A DNA stretch of 64,000 nucleotides from Adiantum capillus-veneris (GCA_014529385.2 CM043943.1:152095592-152159591), one strand, 5' to 3'; positions 1 to 10,713 are shown, counted from the first letter of the stretch. A program made the numbers and translations. Notes: generated by a model not told the origin, from the sequence alone.

Positions 1-257
1 GCAATCCCCGTACAAGGATTGTACATCCATATTCATATCAGAAGGTAGGTTATCCAACCAAACTTCCTCTATAGGAGCTAACTTTAGAGTTAGGCTCCCA
101 TCATTGATCTCTCTAACTTTTCCCATAAGTGTCCTGGCCAATCTTCCTCTACAAATGGAATTTCGTCTAAGGCATCTTCGTTTTCCAACACTATAAGTTC
201 TAGTTCTTTTGTTTCAAGGTGGGAATCTGCCACGACATAGGGTTTTTCTTTAATTTC

Positions 258-605
258 TCATACCACAAGCTCTTCAGGTTTTGCGATACTTTCAAGCTTG
301 GGTTTTTGTTTTTCCAACATTTCTTGCGTGATTTTTACCAAATTTTGATAATCTTCCAGCTTAGCTGCTTCCATGTCTAGAAAAGGATAGTTTTTTCTTT
401 TTTTTTTCATGTTTTGGCCGGCTCTAGGTCCTACTTGGTAGGCTTCCAAGGCGGCATTAATAGATTCAAAAATTTTATCAACCAGAATGGATCCTCCAAA
501 TTTCAAGGTTATTTCCTTCATTTCACTTCCAGTTTCTTTCAACTTTTCTTGGAATAGTTTTTTTGCTTTCTCCTCGATTTCAACCCGTTGTTTTTGTTTT
601 CGCAT
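258..605 (-). pseudogene. Ty3/gypsy polyprotein fragment between gag zinc knuckles and protease
   Basis: A charged 115-residue stretch, rich in Lys and Glu, in the same frame as the zinc-knuckle segment at 663-1073 and separated from it by one stop codon at 663. Its middle (FGGSILVDKIFESINAALEA, about residues 37-56) resembles the linker that follows the gag knuckles in a plant Ty3/gypsy lineage. No catalytic motif is visible. The frame stops at 258 and then continues with acidic residues toward the window edge, so protease and RT would lie to the left, outside the window. There is no counterpart in the tandem copy, because the duplication starts at about 583, inside this stretch. Lineage assignment is inference from the overall pattern. 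Confidence 0.5.
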
Positions 606-662
606 CTGATATCTTTTGCTTCTGCTTTTTTTGATCCTTTGAGAGAAAACTTTGATATTTTC

Positions 663-1073
663 CTAATCATCAGAGGAGTTGTGTTTCTTTTTCTTGGCCT
701 GGCCTCTAGTGATTACCTTGATTGGAACAATCGGTTCACTCTCTGATGAGCTACTAGGTATCACTTGGACTACGTTTACTACTGTTTTACCCTTGTTTAA
801 AGGATTTTTAGGACAATCTTTTGGAAAGTGTCCTCCCTTTTTGCAACATTGTATGCAATAGGCTTCAACTGTCTTGAGGTTTTTGTCCGCCGGCTCTGGA
901 CATTCGTTTTTCCAATGATCATCAGCACCACATTTGTGACAGTTTCTCGTTCTTGGCTTAATCATGGGTCTTTTCATGGGAGGTCTAACACCTTGATTAG
1001 CTACATAATACATTGGTGCAAGCTCTGGTGGAGCATAAGTCATTGTTTCTTCCATTGGTATTTTTTGACCCAT
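663..1073 (-). pseudogene. Ty3/gypsy gag C-terminal part with two zinc knuckles
   Basis: Nucleocapsid part of a retrotransposon gag, which would bind element RNA inside the virus-like particle. Two Cys-His boxes are visible. The first is C45-x2-C48-x4-H53-x4-C58 (CHKCGADDHWKNEC). The second has one extra spacer residue, C73-x2-C76-x5-H82-x4-C87. A Ser/Glu-rich linker and a basic tail follow, ending in a stop at 663. The frame overlaps the upstream gag piece at 1040-1588 in another frame, so at least one frameshift separates them. Two knuckles with this linker fit a plant Ty3/gypsy element better than copia, which normally has one. A diverged copy lies at 5,960-6,422. Confidence 0.7.
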
Positions 1074-1588
1074 TTCTGAAAATCAGCTGGTCTGACGCGT
1101 GTGTTTGGTTCAATTCCCGGTCTCCTAGCAGTTGGTCCTGTTCCGAGTCCTTCAAACCAGTCTCTTGGAAATAGTGACTCATGTAGCCCTGGACTGGCCT
1201 TAGTGTCACCCAGTTTTCTACGTGATGAGGTGGTTTCTGGTTTCTTAACATTACTCTCAGATAATCTCTCACAGTGTTCATCTCTTGAAATAGTTGTTGG
1301 TCCTTGTCCCAATATCCAATCCCTTATGGAATACCCTTGGTATTTGGTTTGTTCTACCTCCTCATGAGTCATCATAACAAAGTTGTTGTTATAACAATCC
1401 CTAAACAGGTAGGTTGGTAGTTCTGTTGATCCCTTATCTTTGATCTTAAAGATATAGATGATCTTCATGGCCATTAGTTGTCCTGATTTGGCATCGGAAG
1501 TCCAAAGAAGATATTTTATGTTTCTATCCTCCCAACAATAGACTCCGATCCTAGGATTATCCGTACTAAGCCGTTTCAAAGGCTTCAA
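1040..1588 (-). pseudogene. Ty3/gypsy gag middle part (frameshifted)
   Basis: A 182-residue open stretch between the N-terminal gag piece (1585-2079) and the knuckles. I recognise no named domain in it. Its placement directly before the zinc knuckles, on the same strand and in a shifted frame at both ends, is why I call it gag. The tandem copy has lost nearly all of this region through a deletion of about 0.88 kb (equivalent to about 1,043-1,931). It could instead be an element-specific extra domain; I see no host-protein motif. Confidence 0.45.
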
Positions 1589-2079
1589 ACTACTTGATTG
1601 TATCCCTCAAATTCTAAAGTTGGTGGTCCTTCTTTTGCTGACATATCTAGGATTATGGTGTTTACTTCTAACCCCCATTTGTCTATCACATCAGGGTTTT
1701 TGACTTGTACATACTGAGTTCCACTTCTGTCCATGTACATTTTTCCTTGTTTGTTTGCCCTAATTGTTTCTTTGAACTCAATACCATGGTCATCAATGCG
1801 AATAGCATACTCCTTGTTAGGGTCCAGGTAAACCTGGCCTCCATGGCGGTTAGTCTTGTAAAAAAAGAGTATATGCTTATAGCGCATTGTCGTTCCAGTT
1901 TTCAAGTGAGTCGCGTAAGAAGACATTTCAGATGTTGAATCTAAAAAAGTTTCTGAGATTTCTTCAAGAATTGTGTGCAAGGAATTGCCTTGATTCACGC
2001 TTTCTTCGATGGATACTCTACTGGAGGTTTCTTCGAGTATGCCTTGATTTCCTTGTACACAACCAGATCTAAGGTTCAT
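1585..2079 (-). pseudogene. Ty3/gypsy gag N-terminal part (putative)
   Basis: A 164-residue frame beginning MNLRSG, followed by an acidic Ser/Thr-rich segment and a more structured C-terminal half. It ends at a stop at 1585, where the next gag piece begins one frame over. The start is the first ATG downstream (on the minus strand) of a non-coding leader with tandem repeats and a tRNA-Asp-like PBS at 3,663-3,682, which is where gag should begin. No domain is recognised from sequence alone, so the call rests on position. Confidence 0.4.
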
Positions 2080-2487
2080 ATAGACTTATGAAGCCCTGCT
2101 TAGAGTACTTACCTTTGGATTGACCTGTCGTCAATTTCCACTTGATTCAATTGCAACTTTCTGTCAAGCTACTGATTCCCCGTCTGCAACTTGATTCCTG
2201 TACAAATTTAATCAAGTTAGCTATTCTTCTATAAAGACAATAGAGTTTTTGCTAACTGTCGTGATTGGTCTATGTGTATCACTTCAAATCGAGCTATGGG
2301 AGTCAAAAATTCACTTTCAGATTCGACTTTAGCAAAAAATCAAAGGTTTAATCTACAACCTAGAAATTGAGTGAACATGTACCAATTCGGATCCGATTGA
2401 ACCCAAAGTTGCCCGGTGGCTTTGTATTATGCTAGTCTAACACTTTACAAGTTCAAAAGTTAAAATTGATGTCCCTGGGTAGCAGTA

Positions 2488-3090
2488 GTAAATAGTCACA
2501 ATTATTTACTTTTGCTAGTTTTTTGCACTTTTTGGATTGGTTTGGTAAGTAGTACAACCTGTTAAAGTCCCTGGACAAGTTTCAACAAGTTTGGACAAAA
2601 TCCGATCAAGTTTATCAACTATTTTGTGTCCGCACACTCTGATTTCAAGAATCTCTGGCTTAAGTTTCACTTTTGTGATCCAAATTTCACCAAAATTGAT
2701 TTGTGAGGTCTACTTGATATGCTTGATGTTGTGGTATACTCAAATGTGCAAAATTTTCAAGTTTTGAAGTAGATGTAAATAATCGCGATTATTTACTCCA
2801 GCTATATTTTTGTAAATTTTTGTCTCAACTCTAACACATATCTGTTAAGCACCTCAAGTTAAGGTCACTAGCCAAGTTTCATCAAGTTTGGATAATTTCT
2901 GGTCAAATGGTCATCAATTTTCTGTCCCGCAGACTAACTTTGCAAATTTGACCACAACTTTCAATCCAATGATCCAAATCTTACCAAATTTGGTTTGTGG
3001 GCTTATTACAACATGGTAAAACTAGTGGTATGCTGACTTCGTCAAAAAAGTTTAAAAATGGGACATATGTAAATAATCGTGATTATTTAC
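2488..3090. repeat. Leader tandem repeat with palindromes, copy A
   Basis: Non-coding leader between the gag start (2,079) and the PBS (3,663). It is built from diverged monomers of about 290 bp. Each carries shared phrases (variants of AAGTTTCATCAAGTTTGGA, TCTGTCCGCAGACT, GATCCAAAT-TTACCAAA) and a palindrome. Palindrome centres start near 2,488, at 2,775 and at 3,069. The 2,775 copy is a perfect 22-bp palindrome with core TAAATAATCGCGATTATTTA; 3,069 differs only at the two central bases, and 2,488 is more eroded. Confidence 0.8.
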
Positions 3091-3662
3091 AACTGGTAAC
3101 TTTTTGCATCTTCTTGGTCAATTGAGCAGGTACACATGTTTATCACATCAATATAAGCCTATGAATCAAATTTCATCAAGTTTGGACAATTTTTCTCCAA
3201 TTTACACTCAAGATTCAAAAAGTCAGTACAAACTTTAGTTTTTACCCAATTTGGTGATCCAAATATTTTGGACCTTTACAAAAGTTGTTTGTACATATGC
3301 AATGAGTCAACGACACGAACCTTGGTCAAATCTGAGCTAAAAGTTATATGTGTCATGCAATGGGGTTGTGGAAAGTGTCCACAAACACTCGTTTTCTTGT
3401 CTTTTATGGTTTTTTGAGCAGTGATCTTAGGACTTGTTTCGTCTACCAATCATCCTCAAAATCCTAATCTATTTCTAGAATCCTAGAATCCTAAAGGCAC
3501 TCAGCAAGTACGATTACTTCCAAGCTACCTCTACACAGCAAAAGACAACAATCTTAAGCTATGCGGTTTCTAAAAGAAAGTTTTGAACTCTATGCAATCC
3601 TACAGGAAACTAAAGGATAACTTCACAAGACGCTCGCGTTTTTCCCTAGTTTAGGTCTCTTC

Positions 3663-3682
3663 AATCCGCGACAGCGGTGCCA
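3663..3682 (-). promoter_or_regulatory. Primer-binding site, tRNA-Asp-like (copy A)
   Basis: On the minus strand it reads TGGCACCGCTGTCGCGGA, close to the tRNA-Asp 3'-end complement used by Athila-type plant gypsy elements. It lies two bases inside TGTGGGACA (3,685), the inner LTR edge, with the leader and gag on the other side, as expected for a minus-strand element. Confidence 0.65.
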
Positions 3683-3684
3683 AA

Positions 3685-4688
3685 TGTGGGACACATGTCT
3701 AACCTCACCATCCTATCTTATTGCAGTATTAGCGAGAACCATAATTAAATTGTCAATCCATGGGATGAAGCTGACTCCACTAGTGTATAGAGGCTACAAG
3801 AGGTTGTCAATCTCTTGAAAAACAACTAACAACTTGCATCTAACTCAAGCTACACTCAAGTGACTGAAATCACGAAAAGCCAATCGCTCATCGACAAACA
3901 AATCATATCTGTTACAGCATCAAATGACATCCAAACGTAATGAAACTTCTAGGACATGTTGATAAGACCTAAGCACACATGCTTATGGTCTCAAACCCCA
4001 CTTTAGGTCAAGTTCCAAAATCGCGATTATTAACAACAGTGAATTTTTGACCTAGTCCTTTTTGACCTAGAATGCATCTAAATGCTTAGCAATGATACCC
4101 CAATATCCCGCCTATGCTTAATTTTTATTTGAAAGTGTAAATCCCTAATTATGATGAAATTAGGCCGCGGTCGGCAACGCCAAAAACTACGAATTACTGT
4201 GATGTGTTTACGTCAATGCGTAGAGCTCTTACCTGCGGTTGCAACCTCGTGTATTTCATTATCCAAAACTTGAAAAATAACTTACAAAAATTGGCTTTTA
4301 TACCTTAGCCAAGGTTTTTCATCGTCAAAACTAATAATCTGGGAGTTCTACCAAAGATGGGTAATGACAGGTTGATACAATCTGTAAGCTTGTAGCCCTG
4401 GCTCATTAATTATAGATTTTATCCGAGAAAATAGGAGTTACAATATTCTCGATTTATCAAAATAATAAGTGTTTTATAATGAGAACTTCAAAAAATGGTA
4501 TCCCTGTTAGCTTGCTGCTAACAATCCTTTTATTTGTCTAAATGCCACTTTTCAAGAAAGTCTCTCAAATTCAATTGATGTAGATTTTGAATGATTTTTG
4601 GGTTTGTTAACACCTTCAGTAAAGTATCCTACTTACCCTAATCCTATGAAAGCCTAAAAAATATACAAGATGTGAAAAATGACAAAAA
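3685..4688 (-). repeat. 5' LTR of minus-strand gypsy element, copy A (outer edge uncertain)
   Basis: The sequence following the PBS starts TGTGGGACA (plus strand), the expected LTR terminus. The outer edge is not defined; I end it where the plus-strand copia-type LTR appears to begin. It contains an isolated half-palindrome (TCGCGATTATTAAC near 4,021). The same segment begins at 8,494 in copy B. Confidence 0.4.
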
Positions 4689-5017
4689 TGTAAGGTGTGA
4701 GCTTTGTCCTAGAATCCTAGAGTATGAGTCAAGGAGAGGAAAGGTGGAATTATCCCACATGTTGTGGTGCAAGGCTGTAGAGCTACTTAAAGCTCGTTCT
4801 ATGAATAAATAAACACCGCTCTATTTTGCATTACATCTCCTTTGTTTATGGTGAGCTTGTGATGGGCTAGCAAATACTCAAGACCGTGTTTATGAGTCCA
4901 AGTTAATTGATCTTGGAACCTAATTCGCTTGAGTGATTATCTAACCTACCCACACTCACTTGTGTGTGTGATATTCCTCTTTCATCCACCCTTGCTAGCA
5001 TGATCCCATTCCCATCA
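4689..5017 (+). repeat. Copia-type LTR (plus strand), copy A
   Basis: The segment begins TGTAAGGTG and ends CCCATCA. It contains TTATCCCACATG, a phrase common near the start of plant copia LTRs, and is followed after two bases by TGGTATCAGAGC (5,020-5,031), the initiator-Met-type PBS. The downstream internal region is short, shows no gag-pol frame, and is cut by the duplication junction at 5,892. The left edge is inferred. Confidence 0.5.
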
Positions 5018-5019
5018 AG

Positions 5020-5031
5020 TGGTATCAGAGC
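5020..5031 (+). promoter_or_regulatory. Primer-binding site, tRNA-iMet type (copy A)
   Basis: TGGTATCAGAGC, the standard plant copia PBS, on the strand opposite to the gypsy PBS at 3,663. A second PBS-like string, ACGTATCAGAGC, lies near 5,300, and a polypurine tract (AAAAGGGGGGAA) at 5,543-5,554. Confidence 0.6.
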
Positions 5032-5892
5032 TTTGATTAGGGTGCTTTGGAGTCTAGTACTCTTAGCTTAATCACTCCTCTATTAACTCTTAGTTGTGGT
5101 TCTTTGCTCATCAATAAGCACAATAATTTGAGCATCATTTAATAATTTTATATGTGCTCATTGTTAATAAGTCACTCAAGGAGCACTTATGTTGTCATTA
5201 ATGTGTGCATATCATAACTTAATCCATGTGTGTGCATTGCTTTGTAAAATCACTTTCAAGCTGAGCCATTTCCTATTGTTGTGTGTGTGATTCCAAGACG
5301 TATCAGAGCTACGAGACTTGTATGTTGTAAAGTGCTTGGCTTGCCACAATGTGAATGTAGCAAGAAGCAAAACGTTTTGGAATCTAAAGGTGCAAATGAT
5401 ACACACAAAAATGTAAAAGAAGATACAACCTGAACGAGTTGAGCACGAAGGCTGGGGTGAGCAAGGAGGTTGGACAAGCTGATCAAGGAGGCCTACCACA
5501 GTGCATAGAGAATGACTTGCAAATAGAAGCCATCATCAAGCCAAAAGGGGGGAATGATAGAGCATCGAGTTGCACAGGGCTAAATCTCATCATCCTTAGC
5601 ATCAACTGGGAGGCGAGCTTAAAAGGCACCGACCTGCCGACTTGCAATGTTGCAACAAAATGTTGCAAAGTCCACACTATGCTTCATCAAAATGCGAGCC
5701 TCACCAACACCTGCATGACCTTTTCAAAACAGCTCACCGCCCTTGATCTTGGGGCATTCTCCCACCATCGCCCTCGCCTACAAGTCAGCATCCCCTTTTT
5801 TGTTTTTTTTTAGCATTAAAAGATTTAATATGCAAATAAAATAAAAAAATTCACTAAAGCACCGTTCCCACTAAGATTTAGTCCTTCAAACC
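5032..5892. other. Non-coding remainder of duplicated unit
   Basis: Downstream of the copia PBS there is no gag-pol. Frames of 60-130 codons exist on both strands, but they overlap one another, lack domains, and are merely copied with the unit (again at 9,841-10,698). The tract AAAAGGGGGGAA at 5,543 resembles a polypurine tract, but the sequence after it (TGATAGAGC) does not match the LTR at 4,689. Confidence 0.5.
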
Positions 5893-5959
5893 CGTTGTTT
5901 TTGTTTTCACATCTGATATCTTTTGCTTCTGCTTCTTTTGATCCTTTGAGAGGAAACTT

Positions 5960-6422
5960 TTATTTTTTCCAAATCATCAGAGGAGTTGTGTTTCTTTTTC
6001 TTGGCCTGGGCTCTAGTGATTACCTTTATTGGAACAATCGGTTCACTCTCTGATGAGCTACTAGGTATCACTTGGACTACGTTTACTACTGTTTTACCCT
6101 TGTTTAAAGGATTTTTGGGACAATCTTTCGGAAAGTGTCCTCCCTTTTTGCAACATTGTATGCAATAGGCTTCAACTGGCTTGAGGTTTTTGTCAGGCTC
6201 TGGACATTCATTTTTTCAATGATCATCAGCACCACATTTGTGGCAGTTTCCCGTTCTTGGCTTAATCATGGGTTTTACCATGGGAGGTCTAACACCTTGA
6301 TTAGCTACATAATACATTGGTGCAAGCTTTGGTGGAGCATAAGTCACTTCCATCCTTGTATGTTGAATCTTAAAAAGTGTTCGAGATTTCTTCAAGAATT
6401 GTGTGCAAGGAATTGCCTTCAT
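5960..6422 (-). pseudogene. Copy-B gag zinc-knuckle remnant
   Basis: Duplicate of the knuckle region at 663-1073. The first knuckle begins normally (CHKCGADDH), but the following Trp codon is now TGA (minus strand, 6,216-6,218), so the frame ends inside the knuckle. The upstream part is fused to N-terminal gag sequence across the 0.88-kb deletion. It is clearly non-functional. Confidence 0.7.
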
Positions 6423-6915
6423 TCACGCTTTCTTCGATGGATACTCTACTGGAGGTTTCTTCGAGTATGCCTTGATTTCCTTGTACACGACCAGATCGAA
6501 GGTTCATATAGACTTATGAAGCCCTGCTTAGAGTACTTACCTTTGGATTGATCTGTCGTCAATTCCCACTTGATTCGATTGCAACTTTCTGTCAAGCTAC
6601 TGATTCTTCGTCTGGAACTTGATTCCTGTACAAATTTAATCAAGTTAGCTATTCTTCTATAAAGACAATAGAGTTTTTGCTAACCGTCATGATTGGTCTA
6701 TGTGTATCACTTCAAATCGAGCTATGGGAGTCAAAAATTCACTTTCAGATTCGACTTTAGCAAAAAATCAAAGGTTTAATCTACCATCTAGAAACTGAGT
6801 GAGCATGTACCAATTCGGATCCGATTGAACCCAAAATTTCCCGGTGGCTTTGTATTATGCTGGTCTAACACTTTACAAGTTCAAAAGTTAAAATTGATGT
6901 CCCTGGGTAGCAGTA

Positions 6916-7799
6916 GTAAATAATCACGATTATTTACTTTTGCTAGGTTTTTGCACTTTTTGGATTGGTTTGGCAAATATACAACCTGTTAAAGTCCGTG
7001 GACAAGTTTCAACAAGTTTGGACAGAATCCGATCAAGTTTATCAACTGTTTTGTGTCCGCAGACTCTGATTTCAAGAATCTGGCTTAAGTTTCACTTTTG
7101 TGATCCAAATTTCACCAAAATTGATTTGTGAGGTCTACTTGATATGTTTGATCTTGTTGTATACTCAAATGTGCAAAATTTTCAAGTTTTGAAGTAGATG
7201 TAAATAATCGCGATTATTTACTCCAGCTATATCTTTGTAAATTTTTGTCTCAACTCTAACACATATCTGTTAAGCACCTCAAGTTAAGGTTACTAGCCAA
7301 GTTTCATCAAGTTTGGACAGTTTTTGGTCAAATGGTCATCAATTTTCTGTCCGCAGACTAACTTTGCAAATTTGGCCACAATTTTCAATCCAGTGATCCA
7401 AATCTTACTAAATTTGGATTGTGTGCTTATTACAACATGGTAAAACTTGTGGTATGCTTACTTGGTCAAAAGAGTTAAAAAATGGGACATATGTAAATAA
7501 TCGTGATTATTTACAACTGGTAACTTTTTGCATCTTCTTGGTCAACTGAGCAGGTACACATGTTTATCACATCAATATAAGCCTATGAGTCAAATTTCAT
7601 CAAGTTTGGATAATTTTTCTCCAATTTACACTCAAGATTCAAAAAGTCAGTACAAACTTTAGTTTTTACCCAGTTTTTGGCCAGTTTGGTGATCCAAATC
7701 TTTTGGACCTCTACAAAAGTTAGTTGTACACATGCAATGAGTCAACGACATGAACCTTGGTCAAATATGAGCTAAAAGTTAATAATCGTGATTATTAAC
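6916..7799. repeat. Leader tandem repeat with palindromes, copy B (four monomers)
   Basis: Same repeat as in copy A, with four palindromes at 6,916-6,937, 7,200-7,221, 7,493-7,514 and 7,778-7,799. Start-to-start spacing is 284, 293 and 285 bp. The second is a perfect palindrome; the others differ only at the central dinucleotide (CG, AC or GT). The fourth uses GTTAATAATC in place of GTAAATAATC on both arms, so the two arms changed together. Further half-sites lie near 7,913 and 8,826. Confidence 0.85.
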
Positions 7800-8471
7800 T
7801 TCAGGCTTGAAATGAACACCTTTTTGTAATTTTTTCAAAGACAGTCTTTACATGAGCTATTTTAAGCCTACGAATCAAGTCAAAACTTAATTTGGCCTAA
7901 AATATCAAGAAAAAGTAAATAATCTGAGTTTTGGCCAACTCTTGAAATTTTTACCTTGAAGTGTCCTTGATCTTACCGATTGATTCAGACAACTTTTAAG
8001 CTTACTCTCTAATTGGATTGAGTGGTTTCAAGTCTTTTCGTGCTATTTCTAGTCATAGGCCCGAAATTCTGCAACTTCCAATAACAACTCACACTTGACT
8101 CTTTGAGAGAGAGCAATGTTCTGAAATCCACCTTGGATCCTCCTTACCCTACTCCTAGATTCCCATGCAATGGGGTTGTGGAAAGTGTCCACAAACACTC
8201 GTTTTCTTGTCTTTTATGGTTTTTTGAGCATTGATCTTAGGACTTGTTTCGTCTACCAATCATCCTCAAAATCCTAATCTATTTATAAAATCCTACAATC
8301 CTAAAGGCACTCAGCTAGTACGATTACTTCCAAGCTACCTCTACACATCAAAAGACAACAATCTGAAGCTATGCGGTTTCTAAAAGAAAGTTTTAAACTC
8401 TATGCAATCCTAAGGAAGTTAAAGGATAACTTCACAAGACGCTCGTGTTTTTTCCTAGTTTAGGTCTCTTC

Positions 8472-8491
8472 AATCCCCGGCAGCGGTGCCA
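8472..8491 (-). promoter_or_regulatory. Primer-binding site, tRNA-Asp-like (copy B)
   Basis: On the minus strand it reads TGGCACCGCTGCCGGGGATT. This is a better match to the tRNA-Asp complement than copy A, so copy A appears to have mutated (CCGGGG to TCGCGG). The LTR edge TGTAGGATG begins at 8,494. Confidence 0.7.
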
Positions 8492-8493
8492 AA

Positions 8494-9497
8494 TGTAGGA
8501 TGCATGTCTAACCTCACCATCCTATCTTATTGCAGTATTAGCGAGAACCACGATTAAATTGTCAATCCATGGGATGAAGCTGACTCCACTAGTGTATAGA
8601 GGCTACAAGAGGTTGTCAATCTCTTGAAAAACAACAAACAACTTGCATCTAACTCAAGCTACACTCAAGTGACTGAAATCACCAAAAGCCAATCACTCAT
8701 CGACAAACAAATCATATCCTTTACAGCATCAAATACATCCAAACGTAATGAAACTTCTAAGACATGTTGATAAGACCTAAGCACACATGCCTATGGTTTC
8801 AAACCCCACTTTAGGTCAAGTTCCAAAATCGCGATTATTAACAGCAATGGATTTTTGACCTAGTCTTTTTCGACCCATAATGCATCTAAATGCTTAGCAA
8901 TGATACCCCAATATCCCGCCCTAACTTAATTTTTTATTTTAAAGTGTAAATCTCTAGTTATGATGAAATTAGGCCGCGGTCGGCGACGCCAAAAACTACG
9001 AATTACTGTGATGTGTTTACGTCAATGCGTAGAGCTCTTACTTGCGGTTGCAACCTTGTGTATTTCATTATCCAAAACTTGAAAAATAACTTACAAAAAT
9101 TGGCTTTTATACCTTAGCCAAGGTTTTTGGTGGTCAAAACTAATAATCTGGAAGTTCTACCAAAGATGGATAATGATAGGTTGATACAATCTGGAAGCTT
9201 GTAGCCCTGGCTCATTAATTATAGATTTTATCCGAGAAAATAGGAGTTACAATATTTTCGATTTATCAAAATAATAATTGTTTTATAATGAGAACTTTGA
9301 AAAATGGTATCCGTGTGAGCTTGCTGCTAACAATCCTTTTATTTGTCTAAATGCCACTTTTCAAGAAAGTCTCTCAAATTCAATAGATGTGGATTTTGAA
9401 TGATTTTTGGGTTTGTTAACACCTTCAGTAAAGTATCCTACTTACCCTAATCCTATGAAAGCCTAAAAAATATACAAGATGTGAAAAATGACAAAAA
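8494..9497 (-). repeat. 5' LTR of minus-strand gypsy element, copy B (outer edge uncertain)
   Basis: Duplicate of 3,685-4,688 with scattered substitutions. The inner edge is TGTAGGATG, next to the PBS; the outer edge is equally unclear. It arose by the segmental duplication, not as the second LTR of a complete element. Confidence 0.4.
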
Positions 9498-9826
9498 TGT
9501 AAGGTGTGAGCTTTGTCCTAGAATCCTAGAGTATGAGTCAAGGAGAGGAAAGGTGGAATTATCCCACATGTTGTGGTGCAAGGCTGTAGAGCTACTTAAA
9601 GCTCGTTCTATGAATAAATAAACACCGCTCTATTTTGCATTACATCTCCTTTGTTTATGGTGAGCTTGTGATGGACTAGCAAATACTCAAGACCGTGTTT
9701 ATGAGTCCAAGTTAATTGATCTTGGAACCTAATTTGCTTGAGTGATTATCTAACCTACCCACACTCACTTGTGTGTGTAATATTCCTCTTTCATCCACCC
9801 TTGCTAGCATGATCCCATTCCCATCA
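9498..9826 (+). repeat. Copia-type LTR (plus strand), copy B
   Basis: Same 329-bp segment as 4,689-5,017, nearly identical. The homology continues well beyond both edges, so this copy is explained by the segmental duplication and not by reverse transcription. Confidence 0.5.
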
Positions 9827-9828
9827 AG

Positions 9829-9840
9829 TGGTATCAGAGC
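9829..9840 (+). promoter_or_regulatory. Primer-binding site, tRNA-iMet type (copy B)
   Basis: TGGTATCAGAGC two bases after the LTR end. The associated polypurine tract is at about 10,352-10,363. Confidence 0.6.
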
Positions 9841-10713
9841 TTTGATTAGGGTGCTTTGGAGTCTAGTACTCTTAGCTTAATCACTCCTCTATTCACTCTT
9901 AGTTGTGGTTCTTTGCTCATCAATAAGCACAATAATTTGAGCATCATTTAATAATTTTATATGTGCTCATTGTTAATAAGTCACTCAAGGAGCACTTATG
10001 TTGTCATTAATGTGTGCATATCATAACTTAATCCATGTGTGTGCATTGCTTTGTAAAATCACTTTCAAGCTGAGCCATTTCCTATTGTTGTGTGTGTGAT
10101 TCCAAGACGTATCAGAGCTACGAGACTTGTATGTTGTAAAGTGCTTGGCTTGCCACAATGTGAATGTAGCAAGAAGCAAAACGTTTTGGAATCTAAAGGT
10201 GCAAATGATACACACAAAAATGTGAAAGAAGATACAACCTGAACGAGTTGAGCACGAAGGCTGGGGTGAGCAAGGAGGTTGGACAAGCTGATCAAGGAGG
10301 CCTACCACAGTGCATAGAGAATGACTTGCAAATAGAAGCCATCATCAAGCCAAAAGGGGGGAATGATAGAGCATCGAGTTGCACAGGGCTAAATCTCATC
10401 ATCCTTAGCATCAACTGGGAGGCGAGCTTAAAAGGCACCGACCTGCCGACTTGCAATGTTGCAACAAAATGTTGCAAAGTCCACACTATGCTTCATCAAA
10501 ATGCGAGCCTCACCAACACCTGCATGACCTTTTCAAAACAGCTCACCGCCCTTGATCTTGGGGCATTCTCCCACCATCGCCCTCGCCTACAAGTCAGCAT
10601 CCCCTTTTTGTTTTTTTTTAGCATTAAAAGATTTAATATGCAAATAAAATAAAAAAATTCACTAAAGCACCGTTCCCACTAAGATTTAGTCCTTCAAATC
10701 AAAGTCTCTCAAA

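Larger units (their letters stand above)
583..5892. repeat. Tandem segmental duplication, copy A (about 5.3 kb)
   Basis: The sequence from about 583 to 5,892 is repeated directly at 5,893-10,698. The copies align at offset about 5,305 over the gag knuckles, about 4,430 over the leader, and about 4,809 from the PBS to the end; the shifts come from one large deletion in each copy. Identity is near complete at the right end (5,212-5,800 against 10,021-10,610) and lower in the leader. Copy A lacks about 380 bp present in copy B. The left parent reads ...TTTCAA|CCCGTTG, the junction CTTCAAA|CCCGTTG and the right parent CTTCAAA|TCAAAG, so only about 5 bp (TTCAA) is shared at the breakpoints. Confidence 0.85.
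5893..10698. repeat. Tandem segmental duplication, copy B
   Basis: Direct repeat of 583-5,892. It lacks about 0.88 kb of gag (the region matching 1,043-1,931, joined near 6,346-6,362) but keeps the fourth leader monomer and the adjoining sequence that copy A has lost (about 7,782-8,163). It ends at CTTCAAATCAAAG, immediately before the poly-G tract, where copy A instead joins CCCGTTG. Confidence 0.85.

Noticed and set aside
1-2079. Considered an endogenous pararetrovirus because of a zinc knuckle after an unknown protein
   Set aside because: Two knuckles, linker, leader, tRNA-Asp-type PBS and LTR edge fit Ty3/gypsy gag; no RT or movement-protein motif is in the window.
5439-5813. 124-codon plus-strand frame, conserved in the tandem copy (10,248-10,652)
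   Set aside because: Conservation is explained by the recent duplication; opposite-strand frames are equally conserved and no motif is seen.
4689-9826. One LTR element with LTRs at 4,689 and 9,498
   Set aside because: Homology extends kilobases past both supposed LTRs, so it is a segmental duplication.
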